64,000 bases of DNA from NCBI RefSeq assembly GCF_042666875.1, contig NZ_JBHTCX010000003.1:124001-188000 (forward strand), read 5' to 3'. The notes beneath the pieces were generated by a model. It did no database searches and had not been told where the DNA came from. It saw only the letters and a list, made by a program, of their open reading frames with translations. The position numbers and the translations under genes were made by a program. The stretch's first letter is position 1. Every line of letters starts with the position of its first letter. Positions 49,420 through 57,337 of this stretch are shown piece by piece. The stretch comes from Brachybacterium sp042666875. Its GTDB lineage: Bacteria; Actinomycetota; Actinomycetes; Actinomycetales; Dermabacteraceae.

Positions 49420-50661
49420 TCACGCCTCCTCCGGGCGCTCACTCCCGCCGGCCGAGCCGCTGGCCTCGTGGGCGGCCGCGACGTCGTCGTCGGCCCGCGC
49501 AGCCCGTACAGCCACGAGCCCCTCTCGCAAATCCTCGACGAAGAACTCGGGGGCCTCGAGCGAGGGGAAGTGCCCACCGGCGTCCGGTGTCCGCCACCGG
49601 ACGATTCGCCGGAACCGCTCCTCGGCCCACACCCGCGGCCACTTCTCGATGTCGCGGGGATAGACGGTGATGGCCGACGGGACGTCGACCCGAAGGACGG
49701 GATCCAGCGCGGCGTGGCTCTCGAAGTAGATCCGCGCGGACGAGGCGCCGGTGGCAGTCAGCCAGTACAGAGTCACGTTGTCGAGCACGTGGTCCCGGCT
49801 GATGGTCTCGAACGGGCTGTCCTCGGTATCCGTCCACTCGGCGAACTTGTCGAGGATCCAGGCGAGCAATCCCACGGGTGAGTCCACGAGCGAGTAGCCG
49901 ATGGTCTGCGGCCTGGCGGCCTGCTGCTTCGCATACGCGGCGCGGTGACTCCAGAAATCGCGGGACTCGGTCACCCAGGCGCGCTCGGCCTCCGTCAGGC
50001 CCTGCGTGGTGAGGCCCGGGGGCGGCTGGGCGACGGTGGTGTGCAGGCCGATGACGTGCTCGGGGTACCGGCCGCCGAGGACTGTGGTGATCACCCCTCC
50101 CCAGTCGCCGCCATGGGCGAGGAACCGGTCGTAGCCCAGTCGCTCCATCAGCTCCGCCCAGGCGGCCGCGATTGCCTCGATGCCCCAGCCGGTGGTGGTC
50201 GGTTTGTCGCTGTAGCCGAAGCCGGGCAGCGACGGGACCACGACGTGGAAGGCGGGCGTCTCGGCCGAGTCGGGCTCGGCGAGCTCGTCGATGATGTCCA
50301 CGAACTCGGCGATGCTGCCCGGCCACCCGTGGGTCAGGATCAGCGGCGTCGCATCGGCCCGGGAGGAACGCCGGTGCAGGAAGTGGATGCCCAGGCCGTC
50401 GATGCTCGTGCGGTACTGACCGATCCGCTGCAGACGTGCTTCGAAGCGTCGCCAGTCGTACTCGTGGATCCAGTAGCCGACGAGCTCGACGAGGTCCGCG
50501 CGCGGGACGCCCTGGTCCCAGCGGCGCGGATCGGGCGCGGGGCGATGGACCGTCTCGGTCTCGGGCAGGCGTGCCGCGGAGAGCCGCGCACGCAGGTCAG
50601 CGAGGTCGGCGTGACGTGCTCTGGTCTCGATGGCGTCGATGTCGCAGGGCGCGTTGGTCAT
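49420..50661 (-). CDS. Epoxide hydrolase with EHN domain
   Basis: 413 residues. The N-terminal EHN domain (1-105) wraps the alpha/beta fold. HGWPGSIAEFV is the oxyanion loop; the nucleophile is Asp186 in HGGDWGG; Tyr residues in the cap and the C-terminal GGHFPSLEAPEFF with catalytic His near 376 complete the microsomal-type epoxide hydrolase set. It converts epoxides to diols in the cytoplasm. ATG 50661 has GAGAGGA ahead. It is divergent from the CGNR zinc-finger gene, with 15-base tandem repeats in between that may be its operator. Confidence 0.9.
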   Translation of the reverse strand: MTNAPCDIDAIETRARHADLADLRARLSAARLPETETVHRPAPDPRRWDQGVPRADLVELVGYWIHEYDWRRFEARLQRIGQYRTSIDGLGIHFLHRRSSRADATPLILTHGWPGSIAEFVDIIDELAEPDSAETPAFHVVVPSLPGFGYSDKPTTTGWGIEAIAAAWAELMERLGYDRFLAHGGDWGGVITTVLGGRYPEHVIGLHTTVAQPPPGLTTQGLTEAERAWVTESRDFWSHRAAYAKQQAARPQTIGYSLVDSPVGLLAWILDKFAEWTDTEDSPFETISRDHVLDNVTLYWLTATGASSARIYFESHAALDPVLRVDVPSAITVYPRDIEKWPRVWAEERFRRIVRWRTPDAGGHFPSLEAPEFFVEDLREGLVAVRAARADDDVAAAHEASGSAGGSERPEEA

Positions 50662-50679
50662 GGGCTGTCCTCTCCGGGA

Positions 50680-50753
50680 CTCACTGGAAGCGGCATTGCG
50701 GGACCGGCAATGCTGGAACCGGCATCACTGGAACCGGCATTGCTGGTTCTATC
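50680..50753. repeat. Tandem 15-base repeats in the epoxide hydrolase / CGNR intergenic region
   Basis: Units ending in GGAACCGGC or close variants occupy 50680-50694, 50695-50708, 50709-50723 and 50724-50738, with a degenerate fifth to 50753. On the minus strand each begins GCCGGTTCCAG. The spacing of 14-15 bases resembles regulator-binding iterons. Confidence 0.8.
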
Positions 50754-50792
50754 ACGCTGCGTGTGACAGGGGCAACCAGCTAAGGTGGTTCC

Positions 50793-51344
50793 ATGTCCAC
50801 GGCGCACCCCGAATTCCGCCTCGGCACGGTGCTCGCGACCAGCTTCACGGCGACCCTGTCGGAGCGTCACGGTGAGCCCGTCGAGCGCATCCCCACGCCG
50901 AAGCGGCTCCTCGACTGGTTCGCCGTCAGCGGCCTGCCCGTGGACTCCTGCGACGGCGCCGATCTCGAGCAAGCACTGGAGCTGAGGGAGTCCATCCACG
51001 TCGCCGGGACGGCGGTCGCACAGGGAGAGACTCTCCCCGCCGACCGTCTCGAGGTGATCAACGACTGCAGCGCCGGCGGGCATGCCGCGGCCGTCCTGAC
51101 CGCCGACGGCACCCGGCGCTGGCAGCTGGGCTCCCTCTCCCCCGCCCGGGACGCCCTGGGGGTGGTTGCCGCCGATGCCATCGAGATCCTCTCCGGCGAG
51201 CGGGACGGACGCCTGGCCATCTGCGCGTCACCGACCTGCCGTGCCATCTTCTTCGACACCAGCCGCAGTCGCACCCGCCGCTGGTGCGACATGAACACGT
51301 GCGGGAACCGGCAGAAGAAAGCGCGCTTCAGGAACCGGCACTGA
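50793..51344 (+). CDS. CGNR zinc-finger (ABATE domain) protein
   Basis: 183 residues. The N-terminal ABATE domain (about 10-135) is all-helical, and the C-terminal zinc finger reads CASPTCRAIFFDTS then RWCDMNTCGNRQKKARF, with the CGNR signature and four Cys. Such proteins are thought to be transcription regulators sensing a small ligand. TAAGGT six bases before ATG 50793 indicates a leaderless transcript. It is divergent from the epoxide hydrolase gene and probably controls it through the repeats between them. Confidence 0.9.
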   Translation: MSTAHPEFRLGTVLATSFTATLSERHGEPVERIPTPKRLLDWFAVSGLPVDSCDGADLEQALELRESIHVAGTAVAQGETLPADRLEVINDCSAGGHAAAVLTADGTRRWQLGSLSPARDALGVVAADAIEILSGERDGRLAICASPTCRAIFFDTSRSRTRRWCDMNTCGNRQKKARFRNRH

Positions 51345-51413
51345 GCAGTCGCCCGTACGCAGCTACCGACCCCGTGTGCAGGGCCGCGGCCCGCACCGTG
51401 CGAAGATCGGCCC

Positions 51414-52163
51414 ATGACCGACCGATCCAAGTTCCGCGCCCTGGTGGAGGAGCTGCGCGCTCAGATCGAGGCGCTGCCCGTCGGCACCTCCGTGCCCAGC
51501 GAGCGGGCGCTCGCGGCCGAGAGCGGCGTCTCGCGGATGACGGCACGCCGCGCGCTGGATGAGCTGACGCGGGAAGGCCGGCTGGTGCGTGAGGTGGGCC
51601 GGGGCTCGTTCGTCGCACGCCCCGCGGTGAATCTGCCCCTGCATCTGACGGGGTTCACCGAGGACATGGCCGCCCGCGGCATCCGCGCGGGCTCGCGGGT
51701 GCTCAGCCTTGTCGAGGCGCCTGCCGACCCCTTCACGGCGGAGGCCCTCGGCCTCGGCGACGGCGCCCCGGTGGTGCGGCTGGACCGCGTGCGCCTGGCC
51801 GACGAGCGGCCGATGGCCATCGAGCGCACCGCGCTGGATGCGAGCGTCGTCCCGGGATTGGCCGAGGTCGACTTCTCGACCCAGTCGCTGTACAGCGTGC
51901 TGGAGTCCCGCTACGGCGTGCGGTTCGACGCCGGCGAGCAGACGATCCGCGCGGCGATCATCCGCCCCGAGGACGCCGACGAGCTCGGGGTCGAGCGGGG
52001 CTCGGCGGCGCTCGAGTTCGTGCGTGTCTCCGGCCGCGGCGGGCAGGCGATCGAGCGCACCGTCTCGACCTACCCCGGCGACCGTTTCGAGCTCTCCGCG
52101 CAGATCGCGCCGGTCACAGCTCAGGAATCCGGGGGGCGAAGCGCTCTACGAGTGCGGCGTTGA
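51414..52163 (+). CDS. GntR family regulator (HutC/UTRA subfamily)
   Basis: 249 residues. The GntR wHTH (about 1-70) reads PVGTSVPSERALAAESGVSR and MTARRALDELTREGRLVREVGRGSFVA. The UTRA ligand domain (about 85-235) includes VVRLDRVRLADERPMAIERT and a C-terminal FVRVSGRGGQAIERTVSTYPGDRF segment (in part: AIERTVSTYPGDRFEL). UTRA regulators of this type (NagR/DasR) sense phosphorylated amino sugars. Its 3' end overlaps the SIS gene by 50 bases, tail to tail. A DasR-like site lies at the head of the SIS/PTS operon, so this is its likely regulator. Confidence 0.88.
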   Translation: MTDRSKFRALVEELRAQIEALPVGTSVPSERALAAESGVSRMTARRALDELTREGRLVREVGRGSFVARPAVNLPLHLTGFTEDMAARGIRAGSRVLSLVEAPADPFTAEALGLGDGAPVVRLDRVRLADERPMAIERTALDASVVPGLAEVDFSTQSLYSVLESRYGVRFDAGEQTIRAAIIRPEDADELGVERGSAALEFVRVSGRGGQAIERTVSTYPGDRFELSAQIAPVTAQESGGRSALRVRR

Positions 52164-52824
52164 ACTCATCGGTCCCGGCCACGTTCGCGCTCTTCCACCG
52201 CGGCACCTCCGGGGCGATGGTGTCGATCCGCCGCAGGATCGCCGTCCACAGCGAAGCCGTCACCAGGGTCGAGGCGGGCGCAGTGACGGGCTCCGACGGC
52301 GGCCAGGTCACATCCCCCGCCGGCACCTGCGTGTCCAGGACGATGTCGGAGAGCTCGAACAGCCGGCCCTCGGCGCGCTGGGGCGCGGTGCGGCTCGCCT
52401 GGACGGAGGTCATGGCGATGACGGTGGCGCCGGCCCGTCGGCCCTGCTGCGCGATCTCCACCGGATAGGGGTTCACGCCGGAGTTGGAGAAGATCAGCAC
52501 GGTGTCCTGCGAGCCAACCCCGGCGCGTTCGGCCACGGCCTGACCGAGCCCCGCCTCCCGTTCGGCGGCGGTCGAGGCGCGGGCCCCGGCCAGCGGCAGC
52601 ACTCGCTGATCCCACAGGGGCCGGACGAAAGCAAGGCCCCCGGCCCGGAAGAACGTCTCCATGACCGCGGCGAGGGAATGCCCCGCCCCGGCGGCGTACA
52701 GCAAGCCGCCGTCCCGGCCCGAGGCGGCGACGGCCTGCGCAGATGCCTCGATCCCGTCCCGGTTGTCCTCGACCACGCGGGTGAGCATGCTCGTGAGGTC
52801 GTCGATCATCGGGTCCTCGCTCAT
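52114..52824 (-). CDS. SIS domain sugar-phosphate-binding protein
   Basis: 236 residues. One SIS domain: LLYAAGAGHSLAAVMETFFRAGG near residue 42 and TVLIFSNSGVNPYPVEIAQQGRRAG near 110, both phosphosugar-binding loops. It resembles the isomerase half of amino-sugar enzymes, for example GlcNAc-6P-related SIS proteins. ATG 52824 overlaps the PTS stop (ATGA), so the protein is made in step with the transporter and probably acts on the imported phosphosugar. Confidence 0.85.
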   Translation of the reverse strand: MSEDPMIDDLTSMLTRVVEDNRDGIEASAQAVAASGRDGGLLYAAGAGHSLAAVMETFFRAGGLAFVRPLWDQRVLPLAGARASTAAEREAGLGQAVAERAGVGSQDTVLIFSNSGVNPYPVEIAQQGRRAGATVIAMTSVQASRTAPQRAEGRLFELSDIVLDTQVPAGDVTWPPSEPVTAPASTLVTASLWTAILRRIDTIAPEVPRWKSANVAGTDEFNAALVERFAPRIPEL

Positions 52825-54725
52825 CGCCATCCTTCTTTCTGCAGCGCCTCGGAGATGCGGCTCTCGACGTGGTCGACGTCGACGAAGTTCTCGATCGGGA
52901 CCATCACCGGGGCGATGTCGCCGAGCTCCTGGAGGTAGCTCTGCTGGGCGACGACGATGTCGGGGTGCTCACCGCGGGCGGAGCCGACGTCGGTGTGGCG
53001 CATCGTCGCCTCGATCCCCATGCGGTCCAGCGCTTTCTCGGCCGTGGTGCGCAGGATGAGGCTCGAGCCCATGCCCGCCCCGCACACGGCGAGGACGTCC
53101 AGCGGGCCGGAGGGCGCGGTGGGTGTGGGCGCGGAGGCCGACGGGCTGGTCGCGGCGTCGGCCCTCGGAGCGGCGTCACCGTCGGCCGTCGGGGCGGCGC
53201 CACCGTCGGCCGTCGCGGTCCGCCCCTCCGCCGCGGCGGTCGCACCGACCGTGGCGGGCTCGCCGCGGTGGCTCTGCGGGGCGTCGGTGCCGGTCGAATC
53301 GGTGCCGGTCGGGTCGGCACCGGTGGAAGCGGTGGCCTCGGCCGGGGCGCGGCGGCCCAGGGCGACGAGGATCGCGATGGTCACCAGGAGTGTGACGGCG
53401 GCCAGCACCCAGATCGCCCAGGTTCCCAGTGGCGAGAGCAAGGCGCCGAGGCCGATCAGTGCCCAGCCCACCGCGTACCAGTCGGCGTCGGCCAGCGTGG
53501 CGATTTCCGGCGCGGTGCCCGCGTACAGGCCCCAGCCGATGGCCTGGCCGATCGCGAGCACGATGCCGTTGAGGACGCCGCCGAAGATGGCGCCGCGCCA
53601 GCCGGCGACCGCGTTGCCGAACACGCCGCCGGCGCCGCCACCGAAGAACAGCATGATCATCGGCGGGACGAGGACGAACCAGCCGGTGGCGGCGAAGATC
53701 AGCATCAGTGCCAGGAACACCACGGTCGAGACGAGGAAACCGATCATCACGGCGGTGGGGGCGCGGGTGAAGGCCACCGGCAGGTCCAGGGCGGGCTTCG
53801 TGCCCGGCAGTGCCTTCTCCGAGAGCCCCTTGAAGGCGGGGACGATCTCGGCGAGGAACATGCGCACGCCGAACAGCAGGATCGCGATGCCCGCGGCGAA
53901 GCGCAGCGCCTGCAGCACGGCCCAGACCCACGGCAGCAGGGTCTCATCGCCCATCTGTTCCGCGACCACGCCGGAATCGGCGAACAGGATCGCCACCAGC
54001 ATGATCACGCCGATGATCGTGGCGGTGGAGACGTTGATGTCCTTGAAGAACGAGACCGGCTTGGGCAGGCGCACCCGCTCGGAGTCATGCTGCTCAGGGT
54101 CGCCGAGCCTCAGGGCGCGCGCCCCGTACCCGGAGGCCACGGCGATCAGGGAGTCGGTGTGGCCCAGGCCCACCTCGTCATCGCCCATCACCTTGCGCAT
54201 CAGCGGGCGGGTCCACAGCGGCTGGAGGACCCAGTAGCAGCCGATGAGGATCGAGCCGACTCCGGCCAGCACCCAGCGGTTGACGTCGCCGAAGGCCTCC
54301 ACCAGCGACGCGGAGATCACCACGGACATCCAGTACATGAGGTGTCCGGTGAGGTAGACGAACCGAGCGGCGGGGAAGATCCGCACCAGTGCCAGGTGGA
54401 CCACGAAGCCGCCGGCGATGATCAGCGGCACGACCGAGCCGGCGCCGGCGGTGAAGTCGGCGAGGGTGGAGGTGGCCTCCGGCGGGTCCAGGCCCATGGC
54501 GCTGGAGACGATGGCCTGGAAGCTTGACAGTCCCCCGGTGAAGATCTCCACGCCGATGTTGAGGATGACCACGCCGATGGTGGCGCGCAGCGCCCCGGCG
54601 ACGACCTCGTCGAACGGCTTGCGCTGCAGGATCAGGCCGACCAGCGCGATGAGCCCGATGAGGATGGAGACCTGGGCGAAGAGATTGTCGGTGATGACGC
54701 GTATGACGTCTTCGAAGGTGTTCAT
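52821..54725 (-). CDS. PTS IIC-IIB fusion, ascorbate/SgaT-UlaA type
   Basis: 634 residues. The IIC domain (1-455) has about eleven membrane helices and the SgaT/UlaA features GALRATIGVVILNIGVEIF and FGGGAGGVFGNAVAGWRGA. A 75-residue Ala/Thr/Gly/Asp linker follows. The IIB domain (about 540-634) has VLAVCGAGMGSSLILR with phospho-Cys548. It imports and phosphorylates an ascorbate-like or other sugar acid or sugar. No IIA gene is near, so a general IIA must supply phosphate. ATG 54725 has AGGAG upstream. Operon with the SIS gene, headed by a DasR-like operator. Confidence 0.88.
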   Translation of the reverse strand: MNTFEDVIRVITDNLFAQVSILIGLIALVGLILQRKPFDEVVAGALRATIGVVILNIGVEIFTGGLSSFQAIVSSAMGLDPPEATSTLADFTAGAGSVVPLIIAGGFVVHLALVRIFPAARFVYLTGHLMYWMSVVISASLVEAFGDVNRWVLAGVGSILIGCYWVLQPLWTRPLMRKVMGDDEVGLGHTDSLIAVASGYGARALRLGDPEQHDSERVRLPKPVSFFKDINVSTATIIGVIMLVAILFADSGVVAEQMGDETLLPWVWAVLQALRFAAGIAILLFGVRMFLAEIVPAFKGLSEKALPGTKPALDLPVAFTRAPTAVMIGFLVSTVVFLALMLIFAATGWFVLVPPMIMLFFGGGAGGVFGNAVAGWRGAIFGGVLNGIVLAIGQAIGWGLYAGTAPEIATLADADWYAVGWALIGLGALLSPLGTWAIWVLAAVTLLVTIAILVALGRRAPAEATASTGADPTGTDSTGTDAPQSHRGEPATVGATAAAEGRTATADGGAAPTADGDAAPRADAATSPSASAPTPTAPSGPLDVLAVCGAGMGSSLILRTTAEKALDRMGIEATMRHTDVGSARGEHPDIVVAQQSYLQELGDIAPVMVPIENFVDVDHVESRISEALQKEGWR

Positions 54726-54781
54726 GGGCGCGCTCGCTCCTGGACGACGGGGCGGCAGGCGATGCCGCCACTTGATCCGGA

Positions 54782-54797
54782 AATGGTATAGCCCACT
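54782..54797. promoter_or_regulatory. GntR/DasR-like operator upstream of the PTS gene
   Basis: AATGGTATAGCCCACT matches the 16-base DasR-type consensus ACTGGTCTAGACCACT at 13 positions, including the TGGT and CCA arms. It overlaps TATACC, a possible -10 on the minus strand. It lies 57 bases before the PTS start and suits the UTRA regulator encoded beyond the operon. Confidence 0.55.
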
Positions 54798-55272
54798 TGG
54801 GGTGGTGGCAACGGGGCGGCTCGGCGCGACGGTGCCCGGCAGGGCGAGCATGGATCACGGCGACGGGAACGCGGGGGCCGTCGTGCCGCGACCCGGAACT
54901 CGCCAGCCGATGACTCCCGGCAGGCCGCCACCTCCGCCACATGCGCACGATCCGAAGACACGAATATTCTCGCCGGGTAAGCGAATTCCCAGCTCAGCAA
55001 GCCCCCAGAGATTCCATCGATGACCTGCCGACGCACCCGTCGAGCGCCTCTCCGTGCTATCCGCGACCCCGCCAGACGCCCGTGAGGCAACTTCTGGCAA
55101 CCCGTCGAACACCATGCTCTTCTCACGTAGGAAATGCCGTGCTTCACATCACAGCACCGCCCCGGAGCGCAAAGGAGCCGCTCACGGGAGGCACCTTCGG
55201 CACGATCACCCGAGACGACAGCAGGGTGCACGCGCCTCCCACGACGACATCTCATCGAGGAGAACGTCCGCC
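54798..55272. other. Long intergenic region before the sugar ABC operon
   Basis: No gene is supported. Base composition is less GC-rich than the neighbours between about 54940 and 55180. The small palindrome GAATATTC occurs near 54961, and AT-rich patches are seen near 54955-54990. The ABC operon promoter must lie here, but no clear -35/-10 pair or LacI-type palindrome was found. GAGGAGA precedes the first permease. Confidence 0.5.
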
Positions 55273-56250
55273 ATGGCCGTCATCGAGAACCAGGCCCCGC
55301 CCCGCGAGGCCTCATCACCTCCGCTGGAGCGAAGATCCAAACCCACCCTGTGGCGCCGCATCCTGCGCGACCGCATGGTGCTGGTGCTCGCCGTACCCGG
55401 CATGCTGCTGCTGATCGGTTTCCAGTACTACCCGCTATTGGGCAACGTCATCGCCTTCCAGGACTACCAGCCCTACCTAGGAATCCGCGAGAGCCTCTGG
55501 GTGGGATTCCAGAACTTCGAGATCCTGGTCTCGGGCGACCCCGCGTTCCTGAATGCGCTACGCAACACCTTGATTCTCACGCTGATCCAGTCGGTGCTGA
55601 TCTTCCCGCTGCCGGTGGTCCTCGCCCTGCTGCTGAACAGCCTGATGTCCAACAAGATGCGCCAGATCGTGCAGTCGATCCTGTACCTGCCTCACTTCTT
55701 GTCCTGGGTGATCGTGGTCGCGATCTTCCAGCAGATGCTGGGCGGTTCCGGCCTGATCAACAACGTGCTGCGTTCGCACGGGCTGGCGACGCTGGACATC
55801 ATCGGCAACGCCGACATCTTCAAGGTGCTGCTGACTTCACAGGTGATCTGGAAGGACACCGGCTGGGCCACGATTCTCTTCCTGGCCGTGCTCTCGGGCA
55901 TCGACAAGGCGCTGTACGAGGCCGCGGCGGTCGATGGGGCCTCGCGCTTCCGGCAGATGTGGCACGTGACGCTGCCGGGCCTGCGCCCCATCGTGATCCT
56001 GCTGTTCATCCTCCAGCTGGGCAACTCCCTGACCGTCGGGTTCGAACAGATCATCCTGCAGCAGCAGGCGGTGGGGATCGACGCCAGCGAAGTGCTCGAT
56101 ACCTACGTCTACAACGAAGGCATCGCCGGCGGCCAGTGGGGTCCTGCTGCCGCCGTGGGCCTGGTCAAGAGCGCGCTGGGCCTGTGTCTGGTCCTGGCCG
56201 CCAACAAGGTCGCCCACGCCTTCGGCGAGGAAGGGGTCTACAAGGCATGA
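55273..56250 (+). CDS. Carbohydrate ABC transporter permease (LplB type)
   Basis: 325 residues, six membrane helices after a 35-residue polar tail. The EAA loop is EAAAVDGASRFRQMWHVTLPG near residue 217 (contact to the ATPase). FQYYPLLGNVIAFQDYQPYLG and a C-terminal DTYVYNEGIAGGQWGPAAAVG segment (in part: DTYVYNEGIAGGQW) mark the LplB/YtcP-type family used for complex plant- or wall-derived sugars. ATG 55273 has GAGGAG upstream. It overlaps the second permease by ATGA. No ATPase gene is in the operon, so a shared MsmX-like ATPase is needed. Confidence 0.9.
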   Translation: MAVIENQAPPREASSPPLERRSKPTLWRRILRDRMVLVLAVPGMLLLIGFQYYPLLGNVIAFQDYQPYLGIRESLWVGFQNFEILVSGDPAFLNALRNTLILTLIQSVLIFPLPVVLALLLNSLMSNKMRQIVQSILYLPHFLSWVIVVAIFQQMLGGSGLINNVLRSHGLATLDIIGNADIFKVLLTSQVIWKDTGWATILFLAVLSGIDKALYEAAAVDGASRFRQMWHVTLPGLRPIVILLFILQLGNSLTVGFEQIILQQQAVGIDASEVLDTYVYNEGIAGGQWGPAAAVGLVKSALGLCLVLAANKVAHAFGEEGVYKA

Positions 56251-57209
56251 CCGCCGATACCCGCATCCCTGACAGCCCCGATACCTCCGGTGCGCCCCCG
56301 CGCACCCCCGCTCGCGCCCAGGTGCGACGCCGCAGCCTGCAGGACACCGCGAGCCCGCTCGAGAAGGCGCTCAAGGCCGTCGTACTCACGGTCATCTGCG
56401 CCCTGGTGATCATCCCCTTCATCGGGATCGTCTCCACTTCGGTGGCCCCGGCCGATCAGGTCACTGAATCCGGCGGCTTCGTGCTGCTGCCGCGCGAGAT
56501 CGACCTGACGGCATACCGTTCGATCCTCTCCGGCGGCGTGGTGGCGCGCTCCCTGGTGATCTCCATCGGTATCACCGCCGTCGGCACCTTCATCAGCCTC
56601 GCGCTGACCGCCATGCTGGCCTGGGCCCTGTCCCGCCGCGGCACCGTGGGCAATCGCCCGATGCTGCTGCTGGTTCTGATCAGCCTGCTGTTCTCCCCCG
56701 GCCTGATCCCGACCTACCTGGCCGTCCGCCAGTTCGGGCTGATCGATTCCTATTGGGCGCTGATCCTGCCGACGGCCGTCAGCGCGTTCAACGTGATCGT
56801 GGTGCGCTCGTTCTTCGCGAGCCTGCCCCAGGAGTTGATCGACGCCGCGAAGATCGATGGCGCCTCGGAGTGGCAGATCTTCCGCCGGATCGGCCTGCCG
56901 CTCTCCCGTGCGGCGCTGGCCGTAATCGGGCTGTTCTACGGCGTGAACTACTGGAACGCCTTCTTCAGCGCCCTGCTCTACCTCAACGACGCCGCGAAGT
57001 GGCCGCTGCAGATGGTGCTGCGCACCTACGTGGTCAACGGCACCGAGATGGGTACCACCGAGATGGGCACCGTGATGGAGGCTGCACCTCCGCAGACCAC
57101 GATCCAGATGGCGATCCTGGTGATCTCCATCGTGCCGATCCTGTGCGTGTACCCGTTCCTGCAGCGCCATTTCGCCAAGGGCGTGCTGACCGGGGCGGTG
57201 AAGGGATGA
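56247..57209 (+). CDS. Carbohydrate ABC transporter permease (LplC/YtcP type)
   Basis: 320 residues with six membrane helices. Its EAA loop is DAAKIDGASEWQIFRRIGLPLS near residue 205 (in part: DAAKIDGASEWQIFRRI). GLFYGVNYWNAFFSALLY and the duplicated GTEMGT-TEMGT near 265 are notable. Second half of the heterodimeric permease. ATGA overlaps join it to the first permease and to the small ORF that follows. Confidence 0.9.
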   Translation: MTADTRIPDSPDTSGAPPRTPARAQVRRRSLQDTASPLEKALKAVVLTVICALVIIPFIGIVSTSVAPADQVTESGGFVLLPREIDLTAYRSILSGGVVARSLVISIGITAVGTFISLALTAMLAWALSRRGTVGNRPMLLLVLISLLFSPGLIPTYLAVRQFGLIDSYWALILPTAVSAFNVIVVRSFFASLPQELIDAAKIDGASEWQIFRRIGLPLSRAALAVIGLFYGVNYWNAFFSALLYLNDAAKWPLQMVLRTYVVNGTEMGTTEMGTVMEAAPPQTTIQMAILVISIVPILCVYPFLQRHFAKGVLTGAVKG

Positions 57210-57337
57210 CCGACTCGTCGATGCCGCCCGGCGCCCCCGCAGCGCGCACACTCCCCGACCGCTACCGTTCCCATTCGGGCCGCACCGTCCTCGCGCCGGC
57301 CCGTCGGCCGCTGACCGACCCGGAGGCCCTGCGATGA
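57206..57337 (+). CDS. 43-residue small ORF, coupled at both ends
   Basis: ATG 57206 overlaps the stop of the permease gene (ATGA), and its own stop TGA overlaps the ATG of the solute-binding gene (ATGA). The peptide is Arg/Pro-rich and basic: PGAPAARTLPDRYRSHSGR and PARRPLTDPEALR. There is no hydrophobic stretch and no known family. Coupling at both ends and the absence of a gap in an otherwise gapless operon argue that it is translated, at least to carry ribosomes to the binding-protein gene. Function unknown; it might simply be a spacer. Confidence 0.55.
   Translation: MTDSSMPPGAPAARTLPDRYRSHSGRTVLAPARRPLTDPEALR

Noticed and set aside
54798..55272. Hidden regulator gene in the long intergenic region
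   Set aside because: Open frames here have no HTH or other motif and lack start signals; the lower GC content is typical of non-coding DNA.
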